From Verrucomicrobiota bacterium (lineage in GTDB: Bacteria; Verrucomicrobiota; Verrucomicrobiia; Limisphaerales; CANJSG01): a stretch of 46,452 bases of DNA. Under the pieces are notes generated by a model. The model had not been told where the DNA came from. It saw nothing but the letters and a program-made list of their open reading frames with translations, and did no database searches. Positions 1 to 10,200 of this stretch are shown here, one piece after another. The stretch spans positions 1 to 46,452 of the forward strand of contig CANJSG010000008.1 in the NCBI GenBank assembly GCA_947476875.1, given 5' to 3'. How positions within the stretch are numbered: the stretch's first letter is position 1; every line of letters begins with the position of its first letter. The translations under genes were made by a program, and so were the position numbers.

Positions 1-1
1 C

Positions 2-1621
2 ACCAACGAACTCGTCGTCGCCCAAGTCCGTTACGATTCCACCGCGCCCTGGCCGACCAATGCCAACGGCACCGGGCCGTCGCTCCAGTTGATCGACGCG
101 ACGAAAGACAACTGGCGCGTGGCCAACTGGACCTCCGCCACGCCAACTCCCGGCGCGACCAACTCCGTCGCCGCGACGCTCCCCTCGTTCCCAAAAACGT
201 GGATCAACGAACTCCAGCCGAACAACCTGTCGGGAATTGTCGACCGCTTCGGCGAGAAAGAACCGTGGATGGAGCTCCACTACTCGGGAACCAACACGCT
301 CGTGATCTCGAACTTCTTCCTGAGCGACAGCCCGACCAATCTCGGCAAGTGGCCGTTCCCCTCCACCGCCACGATCTCGACGAACCAGTTCCTCATCCTC
401 TTCCTCGATGGGCAGCCCGCCCAATCGTCGGCCACCGAATGGCATTCGTCCTTCCGTCCCTCGACGACCAACGGCGCGCTCTTCCTCAGCCGGGCGTTGA
501 ACGGCGCCACCCAGATCATCGACTACGTCTCCTACACGTTCGTTCCGACCAACCGCTCCTTCGGCTCCGCGCCGGACGCGCAATCCGTCGATCGCCAACA
601 GTTCTTCTACGTGACGCCCGGAGCGAACAACAACCCGGCCTCGGCACCGACCCCCGTGGTCATCAGCGAATGGATGGCCGACAACGCCGCGCCCAACGGC
701 TTCCCCGATCCAGCCGACGGGAAGTTCCAGGACTGGTTCGAGCTCTACAACCCGAACACCAACGCCTTCGACCTCTCCGGCTATTTCCTGACCGACACGC
801 TCTCGCAGCCGGACAAATGGCAGATCCCGAACAACACGATCATCGCCGCGAAAGGCTTCCTCATCGTCTGGGCGGACAACGAGCCGCTGCAAAACGGGTT
901 GAACGCCGATCTCCACGCGAACTTCCAGCTCTCGAACGGCGGCGAAGCCATCGGACTCTTCGCACCCGACGGCACGCCGCAGAGCACGGTCACGTTTGGT
1001 CCGCAGTTCCAGAACGTCTCCCAGGGCCGCTTTCCCACGGGTAATACGAACCAGACCTACTGGTTCATGACCAACTCGACGCCGCGTTCCGCCAACGCCT
1101 ACCCGGCGATGAACAACGCGCCTTCGCTCACACCGATCGGCAACCGCACAGTGACCGCCGGACTGACGCTCGCGCTGACCGCGTCGGGCTTCGACGTCGA
1201 CGCACCGCCCCAGAGCCTCTCCTACTCGCTCGATCCCGGCGCCCCGACCGGCGCGAGCATCAATCCTACGACTGGCTTCTTCGCCTGGCAGACAGCCGCC
1301 ACCAACGGCCAGAGCAGCGTCCTCGTCACCGTGCGCGTGACCGACGACGGCGTGCCGACCCGAACAGCGACCAGCACCTTCCGCGTCGACGTCATCGGCA
1401 CGCACCAGATCGCCTCCGTGGTCCGCGCACCCAACGGCAATGTCACCCTGAACTGGCCGTCGCTCGTGAGCCGCAGCTACCAGGTGCAGATGGCGACCAA
1501 CCTGACGACCTCGGCGTGGTTCAACGTCGGCGGAAACACTCCCGGCACCGGCCAGGCCATGAGTCTGAACGACAACGCACCCACCGGAGCCGAGCGCTAC
1601 TACCGCATCATCGAGCAGTGA
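2..1621 (+). CDS. Lamin-tail-domain surface protein (5' end outside window)
   Basis: The reading frame is open from base 2, so this is the C-terminal ~539 residues of a larger secreted protein. It contains the end of one lamin-tail (LTD) domain, then two fuller LTD-like units (about nt 185-640 and 650-1110) recognised by NELQPNN/SEWMADN openings, a W/F-ELYN stretch, a DxxxxPDKW-type turn and a closing TPGxxN/TPRSAN. An Ig-like cadherin/He_PIG-type domain follows (nt 1110-1400), and then the verrucomicrobial C-terminal beta module with Y-Q-V-Q-x-A-T-N-L and a final YYRI. LTD domains in such proteins are usually extracellular and often precede CotH-kinase or other adhesion modules, which would lie upstream of the window. 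No catalytic residues are visible in this part. Function inferred only as cell-surface/extracellular. Confidence 0.8.
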   Translation, partial: TNELVVAQVRYDSTAPWPTNANGTGPSLQLIDATKDNWRVANWTSATPTPGATNSVAATLPSFPKTWINELQPNNLSGIVDRFGEKEPWMELHYSGTNTLVISNFFLSDSPTNLGKWPFPSTATISTNQFLILFLDGQPAQSSATEWHSSFRPSTTNGALFLSRALNGATQIIDYVSYTFVPTNRSFGSAPDAQSVDRQQFFYVTPGANNNPASAPTPVVISEWMADNAAPNGFPDPADGKFQDWFELYNPNTNAFDLSGYFLTDTLSQPDKWQIPNNTIIAAKGFLIVWADNEPLQNGLNADLHANFQLSNGGEAIGLFAPDGTPQSTVTFGPQFQNVSQGRFPTGNTNQTYWFMTNSTPRSANAYPAMNNAPSLTPIGNRTVTAGLTLALTASGFDVDAPPQSLSYSLDPGAPTGASINPTTGFFAWQTAATNGQSSVLVTVRVTDDGVPTRTATSTFRVDVIGTHQIASVVRAPNGNVTLNWPSLVSRSYQVQMATNLTTSAWFNVGGNTPGTGQAMSLNDNAPTGAERYYRIIEQ

Positions 1622-1637
1622 GCGTCATTCATGGGAG

Positions 1638-1802
1638 TGGTAGGGCGCGTCACTCCGTGCGCGCCGCCTTTGGGTCTCCGAAGAAATGCCATGTTCCGGC
1701 GGCTCCTCAGAAAGGACGATCTTCGGTATGGGCTTTCCGCGAGAGGCCGAACAGTCATCCCCCGCCACTTAGGCGGCGCGCACGGAGTGACGCGCCCTAC
1801 CA
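1638..1802. repeat. REPIN-like palindromic element, family A
   Basis: Two perfect 31-base inverted arms (1638-1668 and 1772-1802) flank about 100 bases. The arm begins TGGTAGGGCGCGTCACTCCG. When translated, either arm gives the pseudo-peptide VGRVTPCAPP, so small ORFs here are spurious. The element lies between two plus-strand genes. Confidence 0.8.
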
Positions 1803-1866
1803 ACGGTTCAGTGGACTCGCCGTTTGACTCGCGGGAAAACGACGACCAACGTCTGAGCTAAGGGCT

Positions 1867-2289
1867 ATGAAAACGACGATCCTGACCGCAGCTGTGCTTT
1901 CCGCCGCCACCGTGTTCGCGAGCGCGCAGACCAATGCGGCGACGGCAAAGCCGGCGTCGTCGGCCACGGCCAATGCCGCCCCTGCCCGCCCCACATTGAC
2001 GGCGTCGTCTTCGTCCAAATCCGTCGCGGCCGATCCGAAGGGCAAGAAGATCGAACCCTCCGCCGTGAAACGGACCGATGTCATCGAAGGCCGGAACTAC
2101 AACATCGGCGGAGCCGTTCCCCGCGCCCTCGGTCCCGAGCGTCGGAATCCGCTTCAGCTCCTCAATCCCTTCGCGCCTGTGACGGACCGCGAACGCCGCT
2201 TCAGCCAGCGTCCGCCACCCCGGGGCTTCGTCGACGACCGCACCATCGAACCCGTCGGCATCACGATCATCTCGGTGGAGAAGAAGTGA
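1867..2289 (+). CDS. Small secreted Ala-rich hypothetical protein
   Basis: 140 aa. The N-terminus (MKTTILTAAVLSAATVFASAQ) is a clear Sec signal peptide with probable cleavage after ASA. A low-complexity Ala/Ser/Pro/Thr linker follows to about residue 60, and then a basic region with RNYNIGGAVPRALGPERRNPLQ. No catalytic or metal-binding motif is visible. AAGG lies five bases before the ATG and supports this start. It is preceded by a palindromic element and followed by another, so it is probably monocistronic. I do not recognise a family; a small periplasmic or outer-membrane-associated protein is the most that can be said. Confidence 0.6.
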   Translation: MKTTILTAAVLSAATVFASAQTNAATAKPASSATANAAPARPTLTASSSSKSVAADPKGKKIEPSAVKRTDVIEGRNYNIGGAVPRALGPERRNPLQLLNPFAPVTDRERRFSQRPPPRGFVDDRTIEPVGITIISVEKK

Positions 2290-2356
2290 GGTCATCGCAA
2301 CCTGCGTGTTGGATGCCGTAATCTTTGAGTCCATCCGCAGCGCCGAAGGCGCGGTT

Positions 2357-2510
2357 GGAGATTAGCCGGCGGCGAGAGCCACCGAACTAACCCGAACGAG
2401 ATGACCCGCTCTGAAGGGGCGATGGAGAAACGCTCAAAGCCTCCGCCGCTCCTCAAGAGCGGAACTGCTTTGCGGCGGAATCCGGTGGCTCCCGCCACCG
2501 GCTAATCTCC
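2357..2510. repeat. REPIN-like palindromic element, family B
   Basis: 28-base inverted arms (2357-2384 and 2483-2510) differ at two positions. The arm begins GGAGATTAGCCGGCGGCGAG. The right arm plus ~40 downstream bases recurs at 16790-16868 beside intact purK. The 445-base gene-free stretch 2290-2734 holds this element and the purK remnant; nothing else is evident. Confidence 0.75.
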
Positions 2511-2552
2511 TGATGGCCCTCCGGGCCTTATGCGGTTGCTGTGTCCCCATGC

Positions 2553-2642
2553 CTACCCCGCCAGCCGCACCACGCCCGCTCCCTCAAACACCCGTTCGCG
2601 TTGCGCGAGGACGTTGCGGACGACCGTTTCCCGATCCGCGCT
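2553..2642 (-). pseudogene. purK: Fragment of purK 3' end (29 codons and stop)
   Basis: Read on the minus strand, this encodes SADRETVVRNVLAQRERVFE followed by GAGVVRLAG and a TAG stop. It matches the last 29 codons and stop of the intact purK at 16869-18035. About 12 of 90 bases differ, several of them synonymous third positions, and no gap is needed. The homology stops abruptly at 2642 on the coding side and continues on the other side through the family B repeat to about 2440, matching 16750-16868. It has no upstream coding sequence and cannot make PurK. It could be a segmental duplication or the scar of a lost second purK. Confidence 0.8.
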
Positions 2643-2734
2643 AGAAAGTCCCTGAGCAGAAAAATCGCACCCTTAAAGTTTGAGGCTCCCCTATCTCTTT
2701 CGGAGGCGTTCTCCTGGATTTCAAGCGATTGGGG

Positions 2735-3346
2735 TTACTTGCCCGATACGAGATCAGGCTCAGCGGGCTCGCGGTGTTCACCGTCGTTCCAGAAGATCTG
2801 TTCCACCATCCTGCCTCCGCGCAGCGTGGCGCGGGACTTCGCGAAGCCGCTGGGATAATAGGCGCGGGAAACGCCATCGGGCTTTCCGTCCTTCAATTCC
2901 ATCTCCTCGGCGATCGCGCCGTTGTCGTGCCAGCGCCGAAAGACGCCTTGGAATCTCCCTTCGACCACATTGGCTTCAGAAAGCTTGCGGCCATTCGGAT
3001 GCCACTTGGTCCGCAAGCCGTGGGAGTTGCCGGCGACGAAGTGTTCCTCGACTTGGAGCTGGGCGTTGGTATGCCAGCCGAACGACGGTCCGTTTAGGAG
3101 GCCGTTGGAGACGGCGGAGCGGGATTTCTTCGAGCCGTCTTCGTAGGTGTCGAGCAGGAGGCCGGTAAAGGCGTTGGTCGTGCCGGCGACGAGCCAGCGG
3201 TCGCCGCGTTGGACGAGGTTGGTGAGATGGAGTTCGGGAAGCGGCGGCGCGTGAGAGGCGAGCTGTTTCGTGAACAGGATGACACCGGCTCCGGCGGCGA
3301 TGAACGCGCACGCCACGACCAGGCGCCGCTGCGACGGCGGGCTCAT
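2735..3346 (-). CDS. YwqK-like MORN-variant repeat protein, membrane anchored
   Basis: 203 aa. A hydrophobic segment at residues ~9-25 acts as signal or anchor. The rest is a series of MORN_2/YwqK-type repeats of the form W-H-x-N-G-x-x-x-x-E and Y-x-x-G/S-x-x-K-S, seen as TYEDGSKKSR, WHTNAQLQVEE, WHPNGRKLSEA, WHDNGAIAEEM and YYPSGFAKSR. Such repeats form elongated beta surfaces. YwqK homologues are sometimes annotated as antitoxins, but the repeat also occurs in many exported proteins. The ATG overlaps the stop of the upstream TSP3-like gene (ATGA at 3343-3346), so translation is coupled. It is the last gene of the five-gene minus-strand cluster. A role in shielding or binding the giant protein is speculation. 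Confidence 0.7.
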   Translation of the reverse strand: MSPPSQRRLVVACAFIAAGAGVILFTKQLASHAPPLPELHLTNLVQRGDRWLVAGTTNAFTGLLLDTYEDGSKKSRSAVSNGLLNGPSFGWHTNAQLQVEEHFVAGNSHGLRTKWHPNGRKLSEANVVEGRFQGVFRRWHDNGAIAEEMELKDGKPDGVSRAYYPSGFAKSRATLRGGRMVEQIFWNDGEHREPAEPDLVSGK

Positions 3347-4209
3347 TGCACCAGGACCTTGTAGAACCAGATCACGTTGGTCGTGGCCACCTGCGGCTCG
3401 ATCTGGAGGATGCGGATGTCGGTCGCGTTGAAATTCGCGCGCGGGGTTTCGGATGGGCCGTTGGCCGGGATCTTGAAGGTGGCAGGCGTCCAGTTCGCCA
3501 GATTGGTCGAACTGTAGAGCGTGTAGGTGCGCGGGTTGACGACGGTGAACTCGAGCAGGGGCACGCCGTTGGTCCGGGGCACCAAGTTCAGTCGGAAGCC
3601 GTCGGCGGGATCGAAGGCGTAGGTGCCGGCGTAATACTCGTTGATGTTGCTGATGCCGTCGTGGTCTGAATCGTCGTTTGGACGGATGTCAGCCAACGTC
3701 AGATTGCCTCCGAGCATGGCGATGAGGAGGCGTTCCCAGGCGTCGGGCAGGCCATCGTTGTCGGAATCCTCGCCGAGCGTGAGGTCGATGCGGGTGGAGC
3801 CTGCGGGCTGGCCGAGGGTGGCGTAGTTGCCGGCCATCTGGATCGGCAGGTAGGTGACCTGGCCGATCTTGACCTTGAGCCTGAAACCCAGGGTGGGCTT
3901 CAGCGCGGTGGCCTTGTAGGAGTCAGGAGCGATCCCGGAATCCATCGGAAGATCGAGGCGATAGTTCACGCCCGGCTCGAGGCCGGGGACGATGGAGCCG
4001 GTAATGGTCACTCCGGTGAGCGACTCGAAGATGATCTGCGCGCCCGTGGTCGTAAGCGGCTCGCCGTATTCGTCGCGCACCAGGCCGTAGATGCGGTGGG
4101 AGGGCGCGGGCGGGAAGGCGCCGGCAGGGAGGAGGAAAAATGCGAAACTAAAAATCAGAACGCCGAGGGCGGCGACGCGGAGGGCCGGCGTTGATGTTGA
4201 ATTCTTCAT
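3343..4209 (-). CDS. Exported TSP3-type calcium-repeat protein
   Basis: 288 aa. A signal peptide spans ~1-31 (hydrophobic ALGVLIFSFAFFLLPAGA). Residues ~35-135 look like a beta-sandwich of the carboxypeptidase-regulatory type (IYGLVRDEYGEPLTTTGAQI). Two Asp-rich thrombospondin type 3-like loops follow, DSDNDGLPDAWE (~148-160) and DDSDHDGISNINEYY (~179-193), which probably bind Ca2+. The C-terminal ~80 residues form the YTLYSSTNLANW beta module common in verrucomicrobial surface proteins. It starts 6 bases after the giant gene's stop, and the GAAGG ribosome site overlaps that stop, so it is almost certainly co-translated with the giant. Extracellular location is well supported; the exact function is unknown. 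Confidence 0.75.
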   Translation of the reverse strand: MKNSTSTPALRVAALGVLIFSFAFFLLPAGAFPPAPSHRIYGLVRDEYGEPLTTTGAQIIFESLTGVTITGSIVPGLEPGVNYRLDLPMDSGIAPDSYKATALKPTLGFRLKVKIGQVTYLPIQMAGNYATLGQPAGSTRIDLTLGEDSDNDGLPDAWERLLIAMLGGNLTLADIRPNDDSDHDGISNINEYYAGTYAFDPADGFRLNLVPRTNGVPLLEFTVVNPRTYTLYSSTNLANWTPATFKIPANGPSETPRANFNATDIRILQIEPQVATTNVIWFYKVLVQ

Positions 4210-4215
4210 AGGCCT

Positions 4216-7200
4216 TCAGTTGCCGGAATAGGAGTAGGTGACGAAGTGCAGCTTCACATCGCGCAGCGTCTTGATGAGGCGCTCGAGTCCCTCGTCGGGA
4301 TCCTTGAGGAGCGTGTGGCCGGGAATGACGAGCTTCCATCGGCTGTTCCAGGCGGAGCGGCCGATGAGGCGGTTGTTGGTGTATTGCGAACGCTGCAATG
4401 TGCCTCCGCTTCCGTAGAGGCTGGTGCTGAAGTAGGATGAGCTGGGCACGGGCCGGAAGGACTGGTGCTTGCGGCTGGCAAACAGCGGTTCGGTCAAGGT
4501 ATCGGCGGACAGGTAGAGCCCGCCGCTCGCGAACGAGGAAGCGCCGATGTTGAAGGGCAGCGGAATGGCCACGTCATCCACGTTGAACTCGCGGATCGCC
4601 GAAGCGTCGCCGAGCGGCGGACTGCGCATGGAATCGACGCCCACGGGTATCAGGTAGACATAGGGCGTCGCGGAGAGGCCCAGCGGATCGAGGAACGAAC
4701 CGTCGGGATCGGACGGGGAATTGCCGCCCGCGCCGCTGTTGGCCGAAGGCGCATCCATGCCGCGATAGCCTTCCATCGCCGCGCCGACGCCGAAGATCTT
4801 CGTCGCGAAGGAGGCGGGGTTGAACGAGTGGTCGCCCGAGGCGAGATCTTGGCCGAAGAGGTTCAGTCCATTGGCGATGGTGGTGCTGAACTCGAGGACG
4901 ATTCCCGGCACGGGCAACCCGTCGCCCCGGCTGATCTGGAGGCAATGCCGGCGGACGTCGGAATCCAGCGTGATGTCGCGGCTGCGGCTCTGTTGGAGGA
5001 GGTCCTTCCACGCGGTGTCGCCGTTCGTGTTGGGCAGGATGCGGAAGTTCTCCGTGCGGAGCGACACGGTGGTGCCGTAGGCGTCGGGGTTGTTGAAGCC
5101 GAGCCGGGTCTTCACCACGTCCCAGTCGGCCTTCATCTCGGCGAGGGCGCCGGAGAGGCCGGGGTCGCCCGTGTTGCTGCCGGCGAACTGCGGCTCGCCG
5201 TTGCGGACGACACCGAGCGCGCGGGCGGCGATGATACGGCCGACGAAGCCCCGGCCCGCGTCGGTGTCGAGCAGTCCGGTTTCGTAGTCGTAGGCGTTGG
5301 CCGCGAGCATGGCGTAACGGGCGGCGAGGTCGAAGAGCGTCTTGTAGCGCTCGAGCTTCTCGTTGCGAAAAATCCGGAAGCCGGCGTCGCGGGTGCGGAA
5401 GCCCTGCACGAGGGCGGCGGTGCGTTGGCGGGCGACCTCGCGCTCCATCTGGATGCGGTCGCCCTTGGCGACGAGGGCGTCCAGGTTCCGTTGGGCGTCG
5501 TCGTAGGCGCGGAGGCCGGCGGTGATCGCGCCATAGTGCGCGCTGACATCGCCGAGGCCCTTAGTCAGTTCGGCCACACGGGTCTTGAGCTCCTGGTCGC
5601 CTTCGAGGTCGCCGATTTTCTTAAACTCGATCCACTGGTTGGCGGTGGTTGTGGAGAACTCCAAGGCCTTCAGGAGGGAATCCTTCGTTGCCAGGAGGGC
5701 TTCGGAAATGCCGATGCGGACGGCCTTCGACGCCTCGATGGCGGCGCGGGCGGCGGAAGTCATGTCGCCCCCGGCGGCCAGTCCGGCAATGAGCACCTGG
5801 GGAAAGGCGTCCTTGATGGACTGGCTGGCGGCGTCGGCGGTCTTATCGATGCCCTGCTGGATGCGCTCGAAGAGGGCGTTGGCGAACTCGGCGGACTGGA
5901 GGACCTGGTTCGCGGTGAGCATGTCCTTCTTCAGCTTGTTCACGGCGTCGCTGGACTCGACGTAGGACTTGAAGAGCGAGACCTGCCGGGCGAAGGCGTC
6001 GGCGTCGCCCTGCGCGCCGCCCATCGCGGCCTGCACGGCGTTGCGGGCGGCCACGACCTGCGAGATGGCCTGCTGGATCTGGCCGGGGGAAACGCGGCGA
6101 CCCTTCCACGTCGCGGGTCGCTGGTTGACGTTTCGCGGATCGAAGGTGAATTCGAGGTAGTGCGTGCCGTTGGTGTATCCCGCCGACGTGGGCGGGACGT
6201 AGAAGTCGAACGTGGTGGAGAGGAACTCCGGCGTCCACGAGGCCGGCAACTGCTGGATGTCGATCTTCACCGTGGTGGGCCCGTTGCTGGCGGACAGTCC
6301 CTGGCCGAAGGCCGCTTCGGGAATCTCGACGTAGGAGTAATGGACCAAATCGGGACCGTCGTAACCCTGCTTGTAGGTTTTGCCGGGGCCGATGTCGTCG
6401 GTGTAGGGCGTGCCGTAGAGTTCGATGAGCGTGTTCTTGAAGGCCAGTTCCTGCTGGGCCACGGCGGCCTGGACGCCGGCCAGGGAATCCTGCTCGGAAC
6501 GCATCAGACGCGTCACGTCCTTGGCGTCGTCGAAGGCGGCGACGGCGTTGTTCAACGTGGACTTGGCGCGGCCGTAGATCTGGTCGAAGTGCGTGCCGTT
6601 GTCCGGGCCGACGACGACGTTCGGGTTGATGTCCAGCGCGATGCTGCCCTGCTGGAGGCCGAGCGGGGTCAGGCCGCCCTCGGCGTTGTCCAAGGCGGTC
6701 TGGAGATCGGCGGCCATGGTGGCGAGTTCGGTCAACTCCGGCACGGTGGTGCGGTCCACCTTCTGGATGCCTTCATGCGTGGGCACGGGATCGACGGCGG
6801 GAATGATGGCGTTGCCAACGACCCAGTTGAGGTAATCGCCCTGGCCGACGCGGCTGGCCCAGTGGTCCATGCCCCAGTAACGCACGGGATTGTTCGTGGA
6901 GCCGGAGGAGACGTAGCTGCGCTGGGTGTTGACCCGCGTGGGTGAGAAGTATCCCCAGCCCTTGTCGTGGCCGGGCTGGTAGTCCTTGCGCCACGTCAGG
7001 TCGAAGGCCTGGCGTCCGGCGCGGCCGATTGCGGCGGCGGAGGTGGCGAACTTGCGTTCATCCTGGTAGTCGACCGACACGGGCACGCCGAGGACAAGCA
7101 CGGCCTCGATGCGGGGAACCCAGTCGAAATTCGGGTTCAGCAGGAGCGAGTAGTAGCCCTTGAGCGCGGTGAGGTAATGGCCATAGGCGTCGCCGTGGCC

Positions 7201-10200
7201 CTGCGGGAACATGCGGGCGGCGTCCGCCGCGTTGATCACGCCGTCGGGCGTGGCGCTGGGGTTTTCCTGGATGTTGTAGTTGAGGGCGTAGATGACCTCG
7301 CCCGCGTCGATGCCGCGCGTGTAGTTCCAGACGAGCCGGTTGTAGAAAGGCGGCAGGGTGACACCGGGCTGGAGGAAATCGTCGCGGCCACGGACCAACG
7401 CCAACTCCTCTTCGAGCAGCGACGGCACCTGGCCTTTGAAGGCGAAGAGCGCGGTGGCGATGTCCCCGTAGGTGTTGTTCGCGGTGCCGATGCCGATGGT
7501 GGGATTCGCGGCGTCCGCCCAGGCCTCGTTCCCGGTCATCATGTAGAGGTCGCTCAGGTAACCGGCGGCGAGGAGAAGGGCGTCGTTGGCCGGACCGTAG
7601 TTGTAGCCGGACTCGATGCTGATGGAGCGGCCCCGGCGGAGCACGGTTTCGTAGATCTCGATGAGTCCGTAGTTGTTGACCGTGTCGAGGTTCAACGCGA
7701 TGTCGCCCTCCCAACGGTGGCCGGCGGAGGTGAGGATGCTGGCGTCGGTGTTGGCCGCGTTGTTGAAGAGGTCGCTCGTCCGCTGGTTGAAGGGATTGAT
7801 GCCGGCCAGCACACGCTTGATCCAGCCCTCGGCGAGCTGGGGTTTGGTCCACTCGGACCACTGGTTGTAGAGCGGGTGGTTCGTATTGGCGGACTTGTAG
7901 CGGAGGACGATGTAGTTGTCGCCAAGCACCTGGATGCCCGCGCCGCCAAGGGTGTAGCGGGGCTGGTTGGTGCCGGCGGTGAGGCTTTGGTAGGAGACGA
8001 GCGGATCATTGCCGGCGGGCGGCAATCCGTCCACGGGCGCGGCGATTCGCCATTCGTATTCATACTCGCTGAAGCGTCCCGCGAGGTCGGGCGTGTGTTG
8101 GAAGCTGACCAGTTCGCTCAACGGATTCTCGGCCGGAATGACCTTCAGCTCGCCGGGATGCAGCCGGTCTCCGCCGACCTTGAAGATGTGGACCGCGACC
8201 GGATCGCCGGGCTGGGTGTTGGCCGTGCCGCCGGCCTCGACGAGCGTGACGTAGCCGCTGCCGGGACCGGTGGCGCTGAGGGCGTAGGAATCCACGGCCA
8301 CATTGTCGTTGGCCACTTCCGCGAGGTCCTGCACGCCGACATAGACCGTGGCGTTGGTGTTCGGCACGTAGGTGCCCGGCACAGCGGGATTCTCATAGAA
8401 TGTCTCCATTCCCGTGGAAAGCGCGGCGATCGCGTTGGTCCATTTGGGAAAGTTCACCGCGTCGGCCTGCGGGCAAAGAGCGAAGGCGCTCGCGAGGTCG
8501 GAACCACGCAGGACGTTGAGGAGGATGTAGTCCTCGCCGACGATCTCGTCCTTGAACTGTCCGACAAGCACGAGGCTTCCCTTGGTGCCGCGGGCGGGAT
8601 CGAAGAAGAGGCGTTTGGCGAGGTGCGGCGGGAGGTTCGGGAAATAGACCTTACCCTGATACGATTCGGAACGGACGCTCGCCGGCAATTCCCCCAAACC
8701 GAAGGAGGCGATGGCGGAAACCTTTTCGCGGGTCGGGTCGTGCAGCACGACGGACGCGCGGGCGTTGGTGAGGTTGGCGGCGATGGACTGCTGGTAAAGC
8801 ACGCGCGCCGTCTTCCAATCACGCACGCCGGGCAGGCCGAGCTGGGGATTGGCCAGTGTCAGGCCGTAGTCGATCACGGGCAGCGGCTTGGTGCCGTCCT
8901 TCGGATCGCGCTCGGGCCAGACGGGGCGATAGACGATGTCGAGGGCGGGGTCGGTCTTGGCGCGGCCGTTGCCGACGTAGGCGCCGGCGGTGCCGGCGCG
9001 GAGATACGGGACGATGCTGCCGGCGGCGGGCGGATTCACCACGCCGGGCCAGGCGAAGCTGGCCTCGGTCTTGTAGTAATACCGCATCGTGAAGCTGTTC
9101 GAGGGGTTCGGCGAAAAGGCCAGCGAGGGCGGGCGGTTCGAGAAGCTCACGATCGTGCCCGTGTAGCTGTTCGTGCTGGGCAGGATGAGCGGGCCCTGCG
9201 CGAGGGCGGTGCCGCCGTTGGCGACGACGGTGAGCGTGAGGCTGTTCGTCACCCGGCGGTGGTCATAGAGGTCTTCGACGACGACCTGCACGACCCGGCT
9301 GCCGAGATCGTTGGTCGCGGGCGTGCCGGCGAGAGTGAGCGGGCTGTTCGTGCTGGTGCTCACGAAGAGCCAGGCCGGGGCGTTCGAGACGGTGAGGCCG
9401 AGGTAGTCGGACTCGCGCGAGGCATGGACGCTAAAGGCGAACGGCTGGCCCACGACGGCAGTGGCGTTCGAGAGCGCGGTGAAGGTGCGGTTCGTCGCGA
9501 CAAAGGAACCGGCGGCGAGCACGGGCAATCCGGCGTGGATACCCCGATAGACCCAGAAGTCCTGATGGCGATCGCGGTAGGTGAACGTCCCGTAGTTCGA
9601 GTAGATGCCGCTGGGGCCGTTGGCGGCGTTCCACGCGCCGGGCAGGTCACCATTTCCGCCGAAGGGCTCGGTGTTGTAGTTGGTCGCGCCGTCACCGCTG
9701 CCATCGACGGGCTTGGCGAGCAACGGCAGCGGCATCGGCGGCTGGAGCAACTGGCCGGCGGGGACGATGTAGTCGAAGACGAGGCCGGCGGAGGGTTTCT
9801 CGCGGAGAACCTTGAAGACCGAGTTGGCCGGACGTCCGTCCCCGGCCGTGAAGTGGACGAGGACGTGCGGCTGGGACGAGGTGGGGAGGTTCAGGTCGTC
9901 GCGCGTGGCGTAGGCGGTGCCGCCGGCCATGATGGCGTGCTCCTCGTTGGGGTTGTAGCCGGGCAAGGCCGGGTTGTTCTGGAAATAGATTTTCCCAAGA
10001 GCCTCGAACCCCTCGAGCGTTCCGCTGCCTTTCTTGCTGGCGAGGACGATCTCGCGCGGGCTGGTCGGCCACTGCGCGGTGTAGCGGCCGAGGACGGATG
10101 GCCAGTAGATGGGAAGGAATCCCTTCGATGCGTCGGCCGCGTTCGCGCCGGCGGTCGGGGCGTTGGTCCGGAACCACCAGACTTCGAGCGTGTTCGTTCC

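Noticed and set aside
1631-1861. Short ORFs beginning MGVVGRVTPCAPP
   Set aside because: Translation of the inverted repeat arms; the same pseudo-peptide arises from both strands.
4921-4929. RGD tripeptide in the giant protein
   Set aside because: A single tripeptide is expected by chance in 2846 residues; no integrin-like context.
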